Shown piece by piece: positions 9,050-17,765 of a stretch of 64,000 nt of DNA; positions within the stretch are counted from its first letter, which is position 1, and the number at the start of each line of letters is the position of its first letter. The notes under the pieces were generated by a model that was not told where the DNA came from, searched no databases, and saw only the letters and a list, made by a program, of their open reading frames with translations. The position numbers were made by a program, and so were the translations under genes. The DNA is from Halobellus litoreus. GTDB taxonomy: Archaea > Halobacteriota > Halobacteria > Halobacteriales > Haloferacaceae. The stretch spans positions 930,001 through 994,000 of the forward strand of contig NZ_JANHAW010000002.1 of NCBI RefSeq assembly GCF_024464595.1, written 5' to 3'.

Positions 9050-9082
9050 CCACACATAAATCAAATATCGGTATATTAAACC
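9050..9082. promoter_or_regulatory. Divergent promoter region rio2/lplA
   Basis: This AT-rich stretch (acacataaatcaaatatcgg, then tatattaaacc) sits in the 133-base divergent gap. Read on the minus strand, tttatgtg suits rio2. On the plus strand, gtatattaaacc suits lplA with a leader of some 30 bases. Assignments are from position and composition only. Confidence 0.45.
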
Positions 9083-9134
9083 GTCGCTGTCCGGCGACGA
9101 AACCGCTTTCCCCGGTCGACCGTAGTCTCCGAAT

Positions 9135-9962
9135 ATGACCGACGATCCGGCGGGTCCACTCGCAGACCGGGAGTGGCGGCTCATCCGCGAGGAGGCCCGC
9201 GACGGACCGATGCAGATGGCGCTGGACGAAATCGCCGCGGAAACGGCTGCGGACGGGGGTCCTCGGACGGTTCGCGCCTACCGCTGGCGGCCAAGCACGC
9301 TCTCGCTCGGCTACGGACAGGACCCTGACACCGTCGACTGGGAGTACTGTGCGGCGGCGGGGGTCTCGGTGACCCGGAGACAGACCGGCGGCGGCGGCAT
9401 CTACCACGACGTCGACGGCGACGTCTCCTACTCCATCGTGGCCCCGAAGTCAGAACTCCCGGGAGACCTGATGGACGCGTACCACTTGCTGTGTGAACCG
9501 ATCCTGGACGCGTTCGGGCGGCTCGGAATCGACGCCGACTACGTCCCCGAATCCGTCCCCGAGATCTGGAAGCCCGCGTGCTACCTCCGGGAGTTGCACC
9601 CGGCCCACGACATCGTCGCGTCGGGGCGGAAGATCAGCGGGAACGCGCAGTATCGCCGCCGCGAATCCGTCGTGCAGCACGGCTCGCTCACCTACGCCGT
9701 TCGCGCCGCCGAACACCTCGACGTCTTCGCCGGGCACGACGTCGATCCGGCGCGGTTCCGGGAGCGCGTCGTCGGGGTCGAAGAACTCGCCGACGTGTCG
9801 CGGGCGGAGATGGTCGCTACCGTCGAGGAAGCGCTCGGTGAGTGGGCCGACGCGGAAGAAGGGTCGTGGACCGACGACGAACTCGACCGTGCGCGAGAGC
9901 GCGCCGAGGAGAAGTACGAGAGCGACGGGTGGGTCCGACGCCGACCTGACGACCGGTCCTGA
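9135..9962 (+). CDS. lplA: Lipoate-protein ligase family protein (LplA-like)
   Basis: A 275-residue member of the biotin/lipoate A/B protein ligase family, which attaches lipoate (or octanoate) to E2 subunits and glycine cleavage H protein. The signature RRQTGGGGIYHDVDGDVSYS is complete, and the lysine-containing segment GRKISGNAQYRRR carries the expected catalytic Lys. A C-terminal helical region follows (about residues 215-270). The protein alone could be a ligase, an octanoyltransferase or a large-domain partner of a split ligase. No lipoylated-enzyme genes lie nearby. Confidence 0.82.
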   Translation: MTDDPAGPLADREWRLIREEARDGPMQMALDEIAAETAADGGPRTVRAYRWRPSTLSLGYGQDPDTVDWEYCAAAGVSVTRRQTGGGGIYHDVDGDVSYSIVAPKSELPGDLMDAYHLLCEPILDAFGRLGIDADYVPESVPEIWKPACYLRELHPAHDIVASGRKISGNAQYRRRESVVQHGSLTYAVRAAEHLDVFAGHDVDPARFRERVVGVEELADVSRAEMVATVEEALGEWADAEEGSWTDDELDRARERAEEKYESDGWVRRRPDDRS

Positions 9963-10030
9963 GGCGTGTCTGATAGCGTCGACGCAGTGGACTCCGAAGT
10001 CGCTTTACTTTCGCAGCGAGAGGGTCGGGT

Positions 10031-10861
10031 ATGCGCGTAGGAGCACACGAGTCGATCGCCGGCGGCGTCGCGAACGCCGTCGATCGGCAGCTCGACGACG
10101 GCGGCAACTGCGGACAGATCTTCACCCACTCCCCGCAGGTGTGGCAGAACCCCGACATCGACGAGGAGGACGCCGCGGCGTTCCGCGAGCGCTCCCGCGA
10201 ACACGACGTCGGTCCCTGGGTGATTCACTCTTCGTATCTCGTGAACCTCTGCACGCCGAAAGACGGCCTGCGCGAGAAGTCGATCGACTCGATGCAGCGC
10301 GAAGTCGACGCCGCTGCCCTGCTCGACGTCCCGTACGTGAACGTCCACCTGGGCGCCCACACGGGGGCGGGCGAGTCCCAGGGCCTCGACAACGCAGTCT
10401 CGGCGCTCGACGAACTCGACGTCCCAGACGGCGTCACCGTCCTCGTCGAGTCCGACGCCGGGTCGGGCACGAAGATGGGCGACGACTTCGCACACCTGGG
10501 GTACGTGCTCGACGAGAGCGCCCAAGACCTCGAAGTCTGTCTCGACACCGCCCACGCCTTCGCCGCCGGGTACGACCTCTCGACGTCCGAGGGCGTCGAG
10601 GAGACGGTCGAGGAACTGGACGCCGAGGTCGGTCTCGACAACCTGGCGTGCGTTCACCTGAACGACTCGAAACACGAGTGCGGGACCAACAAAGACGAGC
10701 ACGCCCACATCGGCGAGGGGCTGATCGGCGAGGACGGGATGCACGCGTTCGTCAACCATCCGGGACTGCGCGACGTGCCGCTCGTCCTGGAGACGCCGAA
10801 CGAGGACGGAAAGGGCTTCGCCTGGAACATCGAGCGCGTCCGCGAACTCCGCGAGGAGTGA
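10031..10861 (+). CDS. nfo: Deoxyribonuclease IV (AP endonuclease Nfo)
   Basis: A 276-residue endonuclease IV, which cleaves 5' to abasic sites in base-excision repair. It is a TIM barrel with the trinuclear zinc signatures of the family: [35 protein letters not shown] and [16 protein letters not shown] closes the barrel. It begins [12 protein letters not shown], the usual N-terminus. An AT-richer stretch at about 10003 (gctttacttt) fits a leaderless start at the ATG. Confidence 0.95.
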   Translation: MRVGAHESIAGGVANAVDRQLDDGGNCGQIFTHSPQVWQNPDIDEEDAAAFRERSREHDVGPWVIHSSYLVNLCTPKDGLREKSIDSMQREVDAAALLDVPYVNVHLGAHTGAGESQGLDNAVSALDELDVPDGVTVLVESDAGSGTKMGDDFAHLGYVLDESAQDLEVCLDTAHAFAAGYDLSTSEGVEETVEELDAEVGLDNLACVHLNDSKHECGTNKDEHAHIGEGLIGEDGMHAFVNHPGLRDVPLVLETPNEDGKGFAWNIERVRELREE

Positions 10862-10950
10862 GCCCATCGGGGTCTCGTCGAGGTCGCGAGAAGTGCTCGG
10901 CGACAATCGCCGAACGTTCATCAGGTGCGCCCCACAACTGACTGCTAACT

Positions 10951-12357
10951 GTGGACGAGATCCCGCGCTCCCGACGGCAACTGCTCCGAACGGGCGGCCG
11001 CGCCCTCGCCGGCGCGTCGCTTCTCAGTGCCGGCGCTGTGAGCGCCGCGGCGAGCGGCGAACCCGGCGGTGCGGCAAGCGGCGGCGAGGAGGCCACCGAC
11101 GCCGAATCGTTCGAGATCGCCGCCGACGGACTGACCGTCGCGACGCAGAACCTCGGCCTGGGCGCGGACTTCCTCTCTATCGCGCGGGCGGACACCGACG
11201 CGCCGATTCCCGAGCGCGTCGGTTCGCTGTACGCCGACGTCCGAAACGGGAGACCGCGGGCGCGGATGGCGGCCGTCGCCGACGCGCTCGCGGCGGCGCG
11301 GCCGACGGTCGTCGGCGTGCAGGAGGCCGCGCTCGTCCGCCGCGGCCCACGATCGGGCGGCGACCCCGCGGACCCCGACGCCGATGAGGTCGTCGTCGAC
11401 TTCCTCGCGGCGCTTCTGGACGCTCTCGACGCCCGGGACGCGCCGTACGCACCCGCAGCCGTCGCGACGAACGCCGATCTGGAGTTCCCGGGTCGCGTCG
11501 ACGGCGACGCGCTCGACGTCCGTCTCACGGACCGGGACGCGATCCTCGTCCGCGAGGACGGCGAGGTGGCGGTCGCCGAAACGCGGAGCGCGACCTACGA
11601 CGCGTCGCTGACGCTTCCGATCGGGGCCGAGCGAACTGTCGAGATCGAACGGGGATACGCGCTCGCGACGCTGCAGGCGGGAAGGGTATCGATCACCGTC
11701 GCGAACACGCACCTCGAAGCGGGACTCGAATCGGTCAGGGCGGCGCAGGCGAAAGAACTCGCAGACGCGCTCTCGGATGTCTCCGGATCGGTCGTCCTGC
11801 TCGGCGATCTCAACGACGGACCGAGCGGGACGGAACCCGATGGCGGGACGGTCGAGGGATCCGGTGACGGGACCGCCGAGAGATCCGATGGCGTCTACGG
11901 GATGCTGACGGAGCTGCTCTCGGACGCCACGGACGGTGAGATCGGCGGGACGTGCTGCCGCCCGAGTTCGTTCCGCCCGCCCGACGAGGACGGGCTAACG
12001 CGCCGGATCGACCACGTTCTCGCGCGGTATCTGACGGGTGCGGACTCGCGCCGTCTGGGCGTCGAGACGTTCGCGACCGACGACGGCACCCAACTGTGGC
12101 CCTCGGATCACGCCGGGGTACTCGTCGAGTTGTCGACGACGTCCGACGAGTCGACGACGGAGGCGTCACCGACGTCGGACTCGAACCGGACGGCCTCGGG
12201 CCGGTCGGACGAGCAGACGGGCGGAAGCGACGCCGCCGGCTCCGAACGACCCACGACGGCGACCGGAACGCCCGGGTTCGGCGTGGGGACCGCTGCAGCG
12301 GCACTCGTCGGCGTGGCGGGCGGGGCGAGGCTCCGACGGTGGCTGCGACGGCGCTAG
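10951..12357 (+). CDS. Tat-exported EEP-family phosphodiesterase with PGF-CTERM-like tail
   Basis: A 468-residue secreted protein of the endonuclease/exonuclease/phosphatase fold, initiated at GTG. The N-terminus has a twin-arginine signal (SRRQLLRTGG followed by a hydrophobic segment to about residue 36). Catalytic segments are present in order: TVATQNLGL, VGVQEA, ANTHLEAG, LLGDLND, IDHVLAR and PSDHAGVLVEL. A Ser/Thr/Glu-rich spacer (about 395-440) leads to PGFGVGTAAAALVG, a hydrophobic stretch and an Arg-rich end. That tail resembles the PGF-CTERM archaeosortase signal, so the protein may be processed and lipid-anchored at the cell surface. The substrate (DNA or phosphoester) is unknown. 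Confidence 0.8.
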   Translation: MDEIPRSRRQLLRTGGRALAGASLLSAGAVSAAASGEPGGAASGGEEATDAESFEIAADGLTVATQNLGLGADFLSIARADTDAPIPERVGSLYADVRNGRPRARMAAVADALAAARPTVVGVQEAALVRRGPRSGGDPADPDADEVVVDFLAALLDALDARDAPYAPAAVATNADLEFPGRVDGDALDVRLTDRDAILVREDGEVAVAETRSATYDASLTLPIGAERTVEIERGYALATLQAGRVSITVANTHLEAGLESVRAAQAKELADALSDVSGSVVLLGDLNDGPSGTEPDGGTVEGSGDGTAERSDGVYGMLTELLSDATDGEIGGTCCRPSSFRPPDEDGLTRRIDHVLARYLTGADSRRLGVETFATDDGTQLWPSDHAGVLVELSTTSDESTTEASPTSDSNRTASGRSDEQTGGSDAAGSERPTTATGTPGFGVGTAAAALVGVAGGARLRRWLRRR

Positions 12358-12417
12358 TGGCGCTGGCCACGAGAGGTAACCGACCCGCTTTTCACTGCGC
12401 CAGCGGTACGCGGCGAC

Positions 12418-13221
12418 GTGCGGAAGTTCTCGCCAGAGTATCTGCGTCGGACGCGCGAGGGGATGTGGGCGGGGTCCCGGGAGGCCCTGGAACCGCTCTC
12501 GCTGTCGGACCGCAAACGGGTCCTCGACGCGGGCGCTGGCACCGGCGAACTCGCTCGCGTCCTCGACGCGGAGTCGCCGGCCGCGGTCGTCTGTCTCGAC
12601 GCCGACCCGGAACTCCTCGGCGTCGCGCGCGCGGAGACCGGACTCGACGCCGTCGGCGGCGACGCGACCCGCCCGCCGTTCGCGGACGGCTCGTTCGACC
12701 TCGTCGTCTGTCAGGCGCTCTTGGTCAACCTCCCGGATCCCGCCGCCGCGCTCCGGGCGTTCGCGGACCTCTCGACCGACCTCGTCGCGGCGATCGAACC
12801 AGACAACGCCGACGTCGGCGTCGATTCGACCGTCGAGGAGGAGGTGGAACTGGAGCGCCGCGTCCGCGCGGCGTACATCGAGGGCGTCGAGACGGACGTC
12901 GCGATGGGTGACCGCCTGGTGTCGCTGTTCCGAGAGGCAGGGCTGACAGAGGTGCGGACCCGGCGATACTACCACCGGAAGGTGACCGAACCGCCGTACG
13001 ACGACGCGGCGCTGTCGGCGGCGGCGCGGAAGGCCAGCGGCGGTGCCCTCTCGGAGCACGAGGCGGAGCTCCGCCGGACGCTCTCGGCCGAGGAGTTCGA
13101 CGCGCTCCGGGGCGAGTGGCGCGAGATGGGACGAGACGTGATCGACGCGATGCGAGCGGGGACCTACCGCCGCGCGGAGGTCGTCCCGTTCGACGTCGTC
13201 GTCGGCCGCGGTGGCGGCTAG
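12418..13221 (+). CDS. Class I SAM-dependent methyltransferase
   Basis: A 267-residue Rossmann-fold methyltransferase starting at GTG. SAM-binding motif I is VLDAGAGTGELARVL (about residues 34-48), the acidic residue of motif II is in VCLDADPELL, and LVVCQALLVNLPDP corresponds to motif IV. It belongs to the broad UbiE/methyltransferase-11 type; substrate unknown. It follows the exported phosphodiesterase by 60 bases on the same strand and is convergent with the next gene (37-base gap). Confidence 0.82.
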   Translation: MRKFSPEYLRRTREGMWAGSREALEPLSLSDRKRVLDAGAGTGELARVLDAESPAAVVCLDADPELLGVARAETGLDAVGGDATRPPFADGSFDLVVCQALLVNLPDPAAALRAFADLSTDLVAAIEPDNADVGVDSTVEEEVELERRVRAAYIEGVETDVAMGDRLVSLFREAGLTEVRTRRYYHRKVTEPPYDDAALSAAARKASGGALSEHEAELRRTLSAEEFDALRGEWREMGRDVIDAMRAGTYRRAEVVPFDVVVGRGGG

Positions 13222-13258
13222 CGCGGGATCGACGGACGAAAGCGGCCGTCCGACGACG

Positions 13259-13903
13259 TCAGACGACGTCCCCGCGGACGCTGCGTCCCGACTGTGACGC
13301 TCGGTACTCTTCGACGGCCGCGGCGGCGGCCGCCGCGGTGTCCTCGTCCAGGCCGAGCATCGACAGTGCGTCCGGGAGCGTCGGGAAGGCGAGTTCGCCG
13401 CCGCGGAGCTTTTCGAGCGCGGACGCCGAGCGCTGGCCCTCGGCGTATAGACAGACCCCCCGCGGATCGAGGATCTCCTCGTAAGTGTCGCGGGCGAGCG
13501 CGCCCTTCAGCCGCTGTCGGACGTTGTCCTCGAAAGAGGCGTTACACACCTCCAGGTGGACCGGCTCGTCGTCCGGCAGCAGGTGCGCGGCGAGGCACTT
13601 CTCGGGGGCGGCGTACCCGCTGGCGTTCGTCCGGACTAACTCGGGGTTCGCCTCGGCCCACGCCGCGGAGACGGTCCCGCCGACGCCTTTGACGCCGTGG
13701 GTCGACTCGAAGTCGGTGTCCGTCTCGGACTCGCTCCGGAGCAGCAGGTCCTTGGTGACGTAGACGTCGAGTCGGTCGACCGGGTCCAGACCGAGGGCGA
13801 CGTCGCCGTACACCCAGACTTCCCGAACCGGAACGGGCAACCGCTCGTCCTCGACGGCGGCGAGGACGGATTCGACCCGGTCGAGTGCGCTCGAACGTTC
13901 CAT
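13259..13903 (-). CDS. Haloarchaeal conserved protein (DUF7095-like)
   Basis: A 214-residue soluble, acidic protein starting MERSSALDRVESVLAAVED. It contains VYGDVALGLDPVDRLDVYVTKDLLL and a C-terminal helical region ending in a poly-Ala stretch. I recall it as the haloarchaea-specific DUF7095 family, function unknown. The short strand-helix motif VYGDVALG with spaced Asp residues is faintly reminiscent of nucleotidyltransferase-fold proteins, but I would not assign one. I chose the ATG at 13903 because the upstream frame is not protein-like. Confidence 0.72.
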   Translation of the reverse strand: MERSSALDRVESVLAAVEDERLPVPVREVWVYGDVALGLDPVDRLDVYVTKDLLLRSESETDTDFESTHGVKGVGGTVSAAWAEANPELVRTNASGYAAPEKCLAAHLLPDDEPVHLEVCNASFEDNVRQRLKGALARDTYEEILDPRGVCLYAEGQRSASALEKLRGGELAFPTLPDALSMLGLDEDTAAAAAAAVEEYRASQSGRSVRGDVV

Positions 13904-14283
13904 ACCTCGAGTGGGTTCGGGACGGTGGAATGTGTTTCGACAGAGTCGCCACCACCACCGCAGACGGCGGCCGTGCGGTCCCGATTCGCCGGCAAGCGGT
14001 GCCAGCGGCCGCTGCGAGGCCGACGCGTCCCGGCACTGCGGTTTCGGAGGTATTTTGAGTGCGGTGTGCATACTCACGGTCGGCACCTCGGGGGTGTCGA
14101 TCGACCGGTCGCCCTGCGGCGACCACTCGGGGCAACGCAACCTCCGGGTGCCTTCCCCCCCATCCCCCTCTCCCTCGATCACGCGTTCCCCGGTTTTTCA
14201 CCGCTGGCACGGGACGAGCCCCGCGTCTCGATCGCTCGCCCGAGACGAAACCCGTATCCACGAGCGTCGCCAACGCCGGATCG
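13904..14283. other. 380-base divergent intergenic region
   Basis: This lies between the DUF7095-like gene (minus) and ncsA (plus), so it should hold two promoters. I see no strong TATA box; the best AT-rich segment is gaggtattttgagtgcgg near 14047. A pyrimidine tract (cctt followed by C and T runs, about 14149-14180) is notable. Open frames across it have no recognisable protein character. Confidence 0.5.
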
Positions 14284-15249
14284 ATGGAGTGCGACAAGTG
14301 CGGCAGCGACGCCGTGATGCACGCCGGCTACTCCGGCGCCCACCTGTGCGAGGAGCACTTCCGCGCCTCGGTCGAGAAGCGGGTCCGACGGCGGATTCGC
14401 CGCGACAGCCTCGTCCCGAGGGACGCGTCGCCGGACGATCCGGAGCGGTGGGTGCTCGGCCTCTCCGGCGGCAAGGACAGCGTCGTGCTCGCACAGATCC
14501 TCGACGAGACGTTCGGCCGAGACCCGCGGATCGAGATCCTCGCGCTCACGATTCACGAGGGCATCGAGGGCTACCGCGACGAGAGCGTCGAGGCCTGCGT
14601 CGAACTCGCGGAGACTCTCGACCTGCGCCACGAGCTCGTGTCCTACGAGGACGAGTTCGACGTCCGGATGGACGACGTCGTCGAGGACGACCCCGAGGGA
14701 ATGGCTCCCTGTGCGTACTGCGGCGTCTTCCGGCGTGACCTACTCGAAACGTACGCCGAGGAGTTCGACGCCGATATCCTCCTGACCGGGCACAACCTCG
14801 ACGACGAGGCCCAGACCGCCCTGATGAACGTCTTCGAGGGCGACGTCGAGCAGATGGCCAAGCACTTCGACGCGAGCCTCGGCCCCTTCGACGAGCGTAC
14901 CGAGTCGCCGCACTTCGTGCCGCGGGCGAAGCCCCTCCGAGACATCCCCGAGAAGGAAGTGGCGCTGTACGCGCACCTGCGCGACCTCCCGGCGCACATC
15001 ACCGAGTGCCCCCACGCTTCGGAGGCGTTCCGCGGGGAGATCCAGGAGTTGCTGTTGAAACTCGAAGAGGACCACCCCGGAACGCGACACTCGATCATCT
15101 CGGGGTACGAGGAGATCGCGTCGATGGCGGCCGACCGGTACCGCGGAGAGTCGACCGCCGAGATGCGCGAGTGCGAGCGCTGCGGCTCGAAGACGACCCG
15201 CGAGGTCTGTCGGAAGTGCCGGCTGCTGGAGTCGTTGGAAGCGGTCTGA
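14284..15249 (+). CDS. ncsA: tRNA 2-thiolation protein NcsA (Ncs6/CTU1 family)
   Basis: A 321-residue adenylating thiotransferase needed for 2-thiolation of wobble uridine in tRNA(Lys/Glu/Gln). It works with the ubiquitin-like sulfur carrier SAMP2 in haloarchaea (established for Haloferax). An N-terminal zinc knuckle (MECDKCGSD and C22), the PP-loop SGGKDS at 61-66, the CAYCGVFRR cysteine pair, GHNLDDEAQT and a C-terminal zinc ribbon (CERCGSK and CRKC) are all visible. I chose the ATG at 14284 because the zinc knuckle starts there. It is convergent with ftsZ2. Confidence 0.93.
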   Translation: MECDKCGSDAVMHAGYSGAHLCEEHFRASVEKRVRRRIRRDSLVPRDASPDDPERWVLGLSGGKDSVVLAQILDETFGRDPRIEILALTIHEGIEGYRDESVEACVELAETLDLRHELVSYEDEFDVRMDDVVEDDPEGMAPCAYCGVFRRDLLETYAEEFDADILLTGHNLDDEAQTALMNVFEGDVEQMAKHFDASLGPFDERTESPHFVPRAKPLRDIPEKEVALYAHLRDLPAHITECPHASEAFRGEIQELLLKLEEDHPGTRHSIISGYEEIASMAADRYRGESTAEMRECERCGSKTTREVCRKCRLLESLEAV

Positions 15250-15413
15250 CTGTCAGCTGCGCGGCCTCGCTGTCGGGTCGCGGCGGAAGCGACTCCCGGA
15301 AACTGGGATCGAAAGAAGAGCGAAACGGACGAAACGGATGGACTGGAGACGCCGACTGCGCCGGCGGTCAGGTCGGCGCGGGTCGATCGGTCGGTCGATC
15401 CTCTCGGTCGACG

Positions 15414-16613
15414 CTATCGGATGACGTCGAGGCCGTTCTGCTTCTCGCGCTGTTCGCGGCCGCCGTCGGACTGCCAGGAGCCGCCCGTCGCGGTCGACCC
15501 CGAAGAGCCCTGCGACAACTGAGCGTTCTCGCTGGCATCGAACTCCGTCGTCTCGATGCTCTCTCTGGATCGGTCGGCCTGCTTCTGGGTCGACGGGCCG
15601 AGCACCTGTGCGGACTGGACGCCGGTCATAATCGCCATCACGCGGACTTTCCCCTTGTACTCGTCGCGGATGCGCGCGCCCCAGATGACGTTCGCGCGCG
15701 CCTCCAGCCGTTCGGTGATGTTGTTCGCGATGCCCTCTGCCTCCTTCAGCGTGAGGTCGGGGCCGCCCGTGATGTGGACCAATCCGCCAGAAGCCCCCCG
15801 GTAGTCCACGTCCAAGAGCGGGTGGTTCATCGCGTCGTTGACGACTTCCTGGGTCTTGTTCTTGTCCTGGGTCTGGCCGACGAGCATCACCGCGACGCCG
15901 CCCTGATCCATAATCGTGGACATGTCGGCGTAGTCCAGGTTGATCAGCGACGGTTGCGTGATGGTCTCCGAGATTCCTTTCACGGTCTCGGCGATGATCT
16001 GGTCCATCACCGAGAACGCCTTGCCGATCGGGAGGTTGGGGACGTAATCAAGCAGGCGGTTGTTGTCGAGGACGATGATCGAGTCGGCCTCGTTGCGGAG
16101 CTTTTCGAGCCCCTCTTCGGCCTTTACCGTCCGCGCTCGCTCGACGTTGAACGGGGTCGAGACCATCCCGACGACGATCGCGCCCTGCTCTTTGGCGATC
16201 TTCGAGACGACCGGGGCCGCGCCGGTCCCGGTGCCGCCGCCCATCCCGGCCGTGACGAAGACGAGGTCGGCCTCGCCGAGGACTTCCTTGATCGTCCCCT
16301 GGGCCATCTCCGTCGCCCGCTCGCCCATCGAGGGGTCGCCGCCGGCACCGAGACCCTGCGTCAGCGACTTGCCGACGAGGATCTTCGTGTCGGCCTCGAT
16401 CATCTTGAGGTGCTGCTTGTCGGTGTTGATCGCCACCGTGTCAGCGCCGTCGACGCCGATGTTGTAGAGCCGGTTGACGGTGTTGTTGCCGGCACCCCCT
16501 GCACCGACGATGACGATCCGGGGACTCCCGAACTCGTCTCCCTCCGGGGCTTCGGTGTTCGCGTCCCGCTCCTCCTCGTCGCGCTGCATCGCCTCTCTGA
16601 CTATATCTTGCAT
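15414..16613 (-). CDS. ftsZ2: Cell division GTPase FtsZ2
   Basis: A 399-residue tubulin-family GTPase that constricts the haloarchaeal division ring. GTP-binding segments are [16 protein letters not shown] (about 35-50), [12 protein letters not shown] (tubulin signature, about residue 130) and NLDYADM (synergy loop). The acidic 30-residue N-terminal extension beginning MQDIVREA and the Ser/Gly/Gln-rich C-terminus are typical. I call it FtsZ2 rather than FtsZ1 because it follows cdrS by three bases and neighbours ncsA, the arrangement I recall for Haloferax ftsZ2. It is expected to be cotranscribed with cdrS. Confidence 0.93.
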   Translation of the reverse strand: MQDIVREAMQRDEEERDANTEAPEGDEFGSPRIVIVGAGGAGNNTVNRLYNIGVDGADTVAINTDKQHLKMIEADTKILVGKSLTQGLGAGGDPSMGERATEMAQGTIKEVLGEADLVFVTAGMGGGTGTGAAPVVSKIAKEQGAIVVGMVSTPFNVERARTVKAEEGLEKLRNEADSIIVLDNNRLLDYVPNLPIGKAFSVMDQIIAETVKGISETITQPSLINLDYADMSTIMDQGGVAVMLVGQTQDKNKTQEVVNDAMNHPLLDVDYRGASGGLVHITGGPDLTLKEAEGIANNITERLEARANVIWGARIRDEYKGKVRVMAIMTGVQSAQVLGPSTQKQADRSRESIETTEFDASENAQLSQGSSGSTATGGSWQSDGGREQREKQNGLDVIR

Positions 16614-16616
16614 TGG

Positions 16617-16793
16617 TTACACCTTGGCCCAGTGTTTGGTCGGCGAGTCGCGTCCGTCGGCCTGCTGTTCGTTGAGCATCTCTCGAACAGCCGAGCGGAT
16701 CGCCTCTGACCGGTTCGGGAACTCCCCGGTCTCGACCATCTGTTCGACCTCCTCAATCTGCTGCTTCGGAATTCGTAGTGTCACACGCTCCAT
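16617..16793 (-). CDS. cdrS: Ribbon-helix-helix regulator CdrS
   Basis: A 58-residue CopG/RHH protein: [20 protein letters not shown] forms the ribbon and first helix, and [14 protein letters not shown] the second. It is the haloarchaeal cell-division regulator CdrS, known in Halobacterium and Haloferax to control ftsZ2 and division. The ATG at 16793 starts the conserved ribbon; eleven in-frame codons upstream are within the leader and overlap a putative operator half-site. The stop is three bases from the ftsZ2 ATG, so the two form one operon. Confidence 0.92.
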   Translation of the reverse strand: MERVTLRIPKQQIEEVEQMVETGEFPNRSEAIRSAVREMLNEQQADGRDSPTKHWAKV

Positions 16794-16808
16794 AGTTGCA
16801 TTCCCCCG

Positions 16809-16962
16809 GTAAGACGGCGCGCACATCCGTGCGAATGTCTTACACCCCCGAAAACGGAGTGTAGCGGATCTCTCCCCTGCCCCGCCGGGTTCTGTAAGAC
16901 GACCGTCTTACGCGAGAGTTACCACAGAGCGATACCTTATAAATGTAACGCCGTTGTAAGAC
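16809..16962 (-). promoter_or_regulatory. Cluster of GTAAGAC/GTCTTAC operator half-sites upstream of cdrS
   Basis: Five copies of the heptamer GTAAGAC or its complement lie in this stretch: 16809-16815, 16837-16843, 16894-16900, 16905-16911 and 16956-16962. The third and fourth form a palindrome (gtaagacg, two bases, cgtcttac) that starts just downstream of the predicted transcription start. The first and second form a wider inverted pair. A sixth copy is at 17217-17223 inside cdrL. The palindromic form fits a dimeric RHH protein such as CdrL or CdrS. Binding is inferred, not shown. Confidence 0.7.
16936..16944 (-). promoter_or_regulatory. TATA box of the cdrS-ftsZ2 operon
   Basis: Read on the minus strand this is atttataag, a strong TATA match. 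Transcription would start near 16912-16916, giving a leader of about 120 bases before cdrS. One GTAAGAC half-site lies just upstream of it and the palindromic pair directly downstream. Confidence 0.6.
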
Positions 16963-17002
16963 AAACTCCGTATTATCGCGTATACGGTAGCCTTGGCCCC
17001 GT

Positions 17003-17617
17003 TTACGTGCGTTCCAGCACGTCTGCTGCCGACGTCCGACGGCCGCAGCTGGGACAGAAGGCCCAGTCCGATCTGAGCTCGTCGCCGCACTCGCAGAACA
17101 CCCGATGGGAGGCCTTCTCTCCACAGTTCGGGCAGTACACGTGATCGCCGTCGACGCGTGCACCGCACTTGTCGCACGTCTTCGCACCGGCGTCCGCGTC
17201 GACGCCATCGCCCCGTGTCTTACGTTCCGTTTCGGACGTCGTCGCTGCCGACGACTCGTCGGTAGCGACCGTCTCCTCGGCACTGACGCCGTCGAGGGTG
17301 ATGTTGACGTTGAGGTCCTGCGCTCGGCCGGCGGGGGCGGTCCTGCCGAACCGGTCGTCGAGCCGATCCGCGACGAGTTCGTCGACGCGTTCCCGAACGA
17401 GGTCGTCGATGGAGTCGCTGGATCGCTCCGACGGTGACGACTCCCCGTCGAGATCGATCGGCTGCTCGGATCCGCCCGCGTCGGACGGGCCGTCGTCACG
17501 ATCCGCGCCGTCGAGGTACGTGCGCAGCGCCTCGCGCATCGCCTCGGACTTGGAGGTGTCGAGCGCCTCCAACCGCTCGACGAGGTCGTCGTCGGCGCGG
17601 AACGTGATCTTGCTCAT
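17003..17617 (-). CDS. cdrL: Ribbon-helix-helix zinc-ribbon regulator CdrL
   Basis: A 204-residue transcription regulator. The N-terminal 40 residues (MSKITFRADDDLVERLEAL, then KSEAMREALRTYL) are an RHH DNA-binding domain. A long acidic, disordered middle follows, and the C-terminus has two zinc ribbons (CDKCG with CPNCG, then FCECGD with CPSCG). This is the architecture of CdrL, reported in Halobacterium to bind the cdrS-ftsZ2 promoter. It lies directly upstream of cdrS on the same strand, separated by 209 bases holding the operon promoter. Its own TATA element is probably ttcaaata about 27 bases before the ATG, implying a leaderless mRNA. Confidence 0.9.
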   Translation of the reverse strand: MSKITFRADDDLVERLEALDTSKSEAMREALRTYLDGADRDDGPSDAGGSEQPIDLDGESSPSERSSDSIDDLVRERVDELVADRLDDRFGRTAPAGRAQDLNVNITLDGVSAEETVATDESSAATTSETERKTRGDGVDADAGAKTCDKCGARVDGDHVYCPNCGEKASHRVFCECGDELRSDWAFCPSCGRRTSAADVLERT

Positions 17618-17765
17618 CGGTCGTATATATGCAACCGACTATTTGAATCTTCCTTCGTGTCTGACGGATGTCAGTCGAGGGGTCTCCCGATCAGGGGCGT
17701 TCGGTCGCTTCCGACCGCCGTCTCGCTCCGGCAAATTCAAGTCGACTTTCACCGTTTCAACCGTA

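Noticed and set aside
17618-17765. Cobalamin riboswitch in front of the cobalamin operon
   Set aside because: The gap before the HAD gene is only 148 bases, holds the cdrL promoter as well, and shows no B12-box sequence. A TATA-like caaattcaagtc close to the GTG instead suggests a leaderless start.
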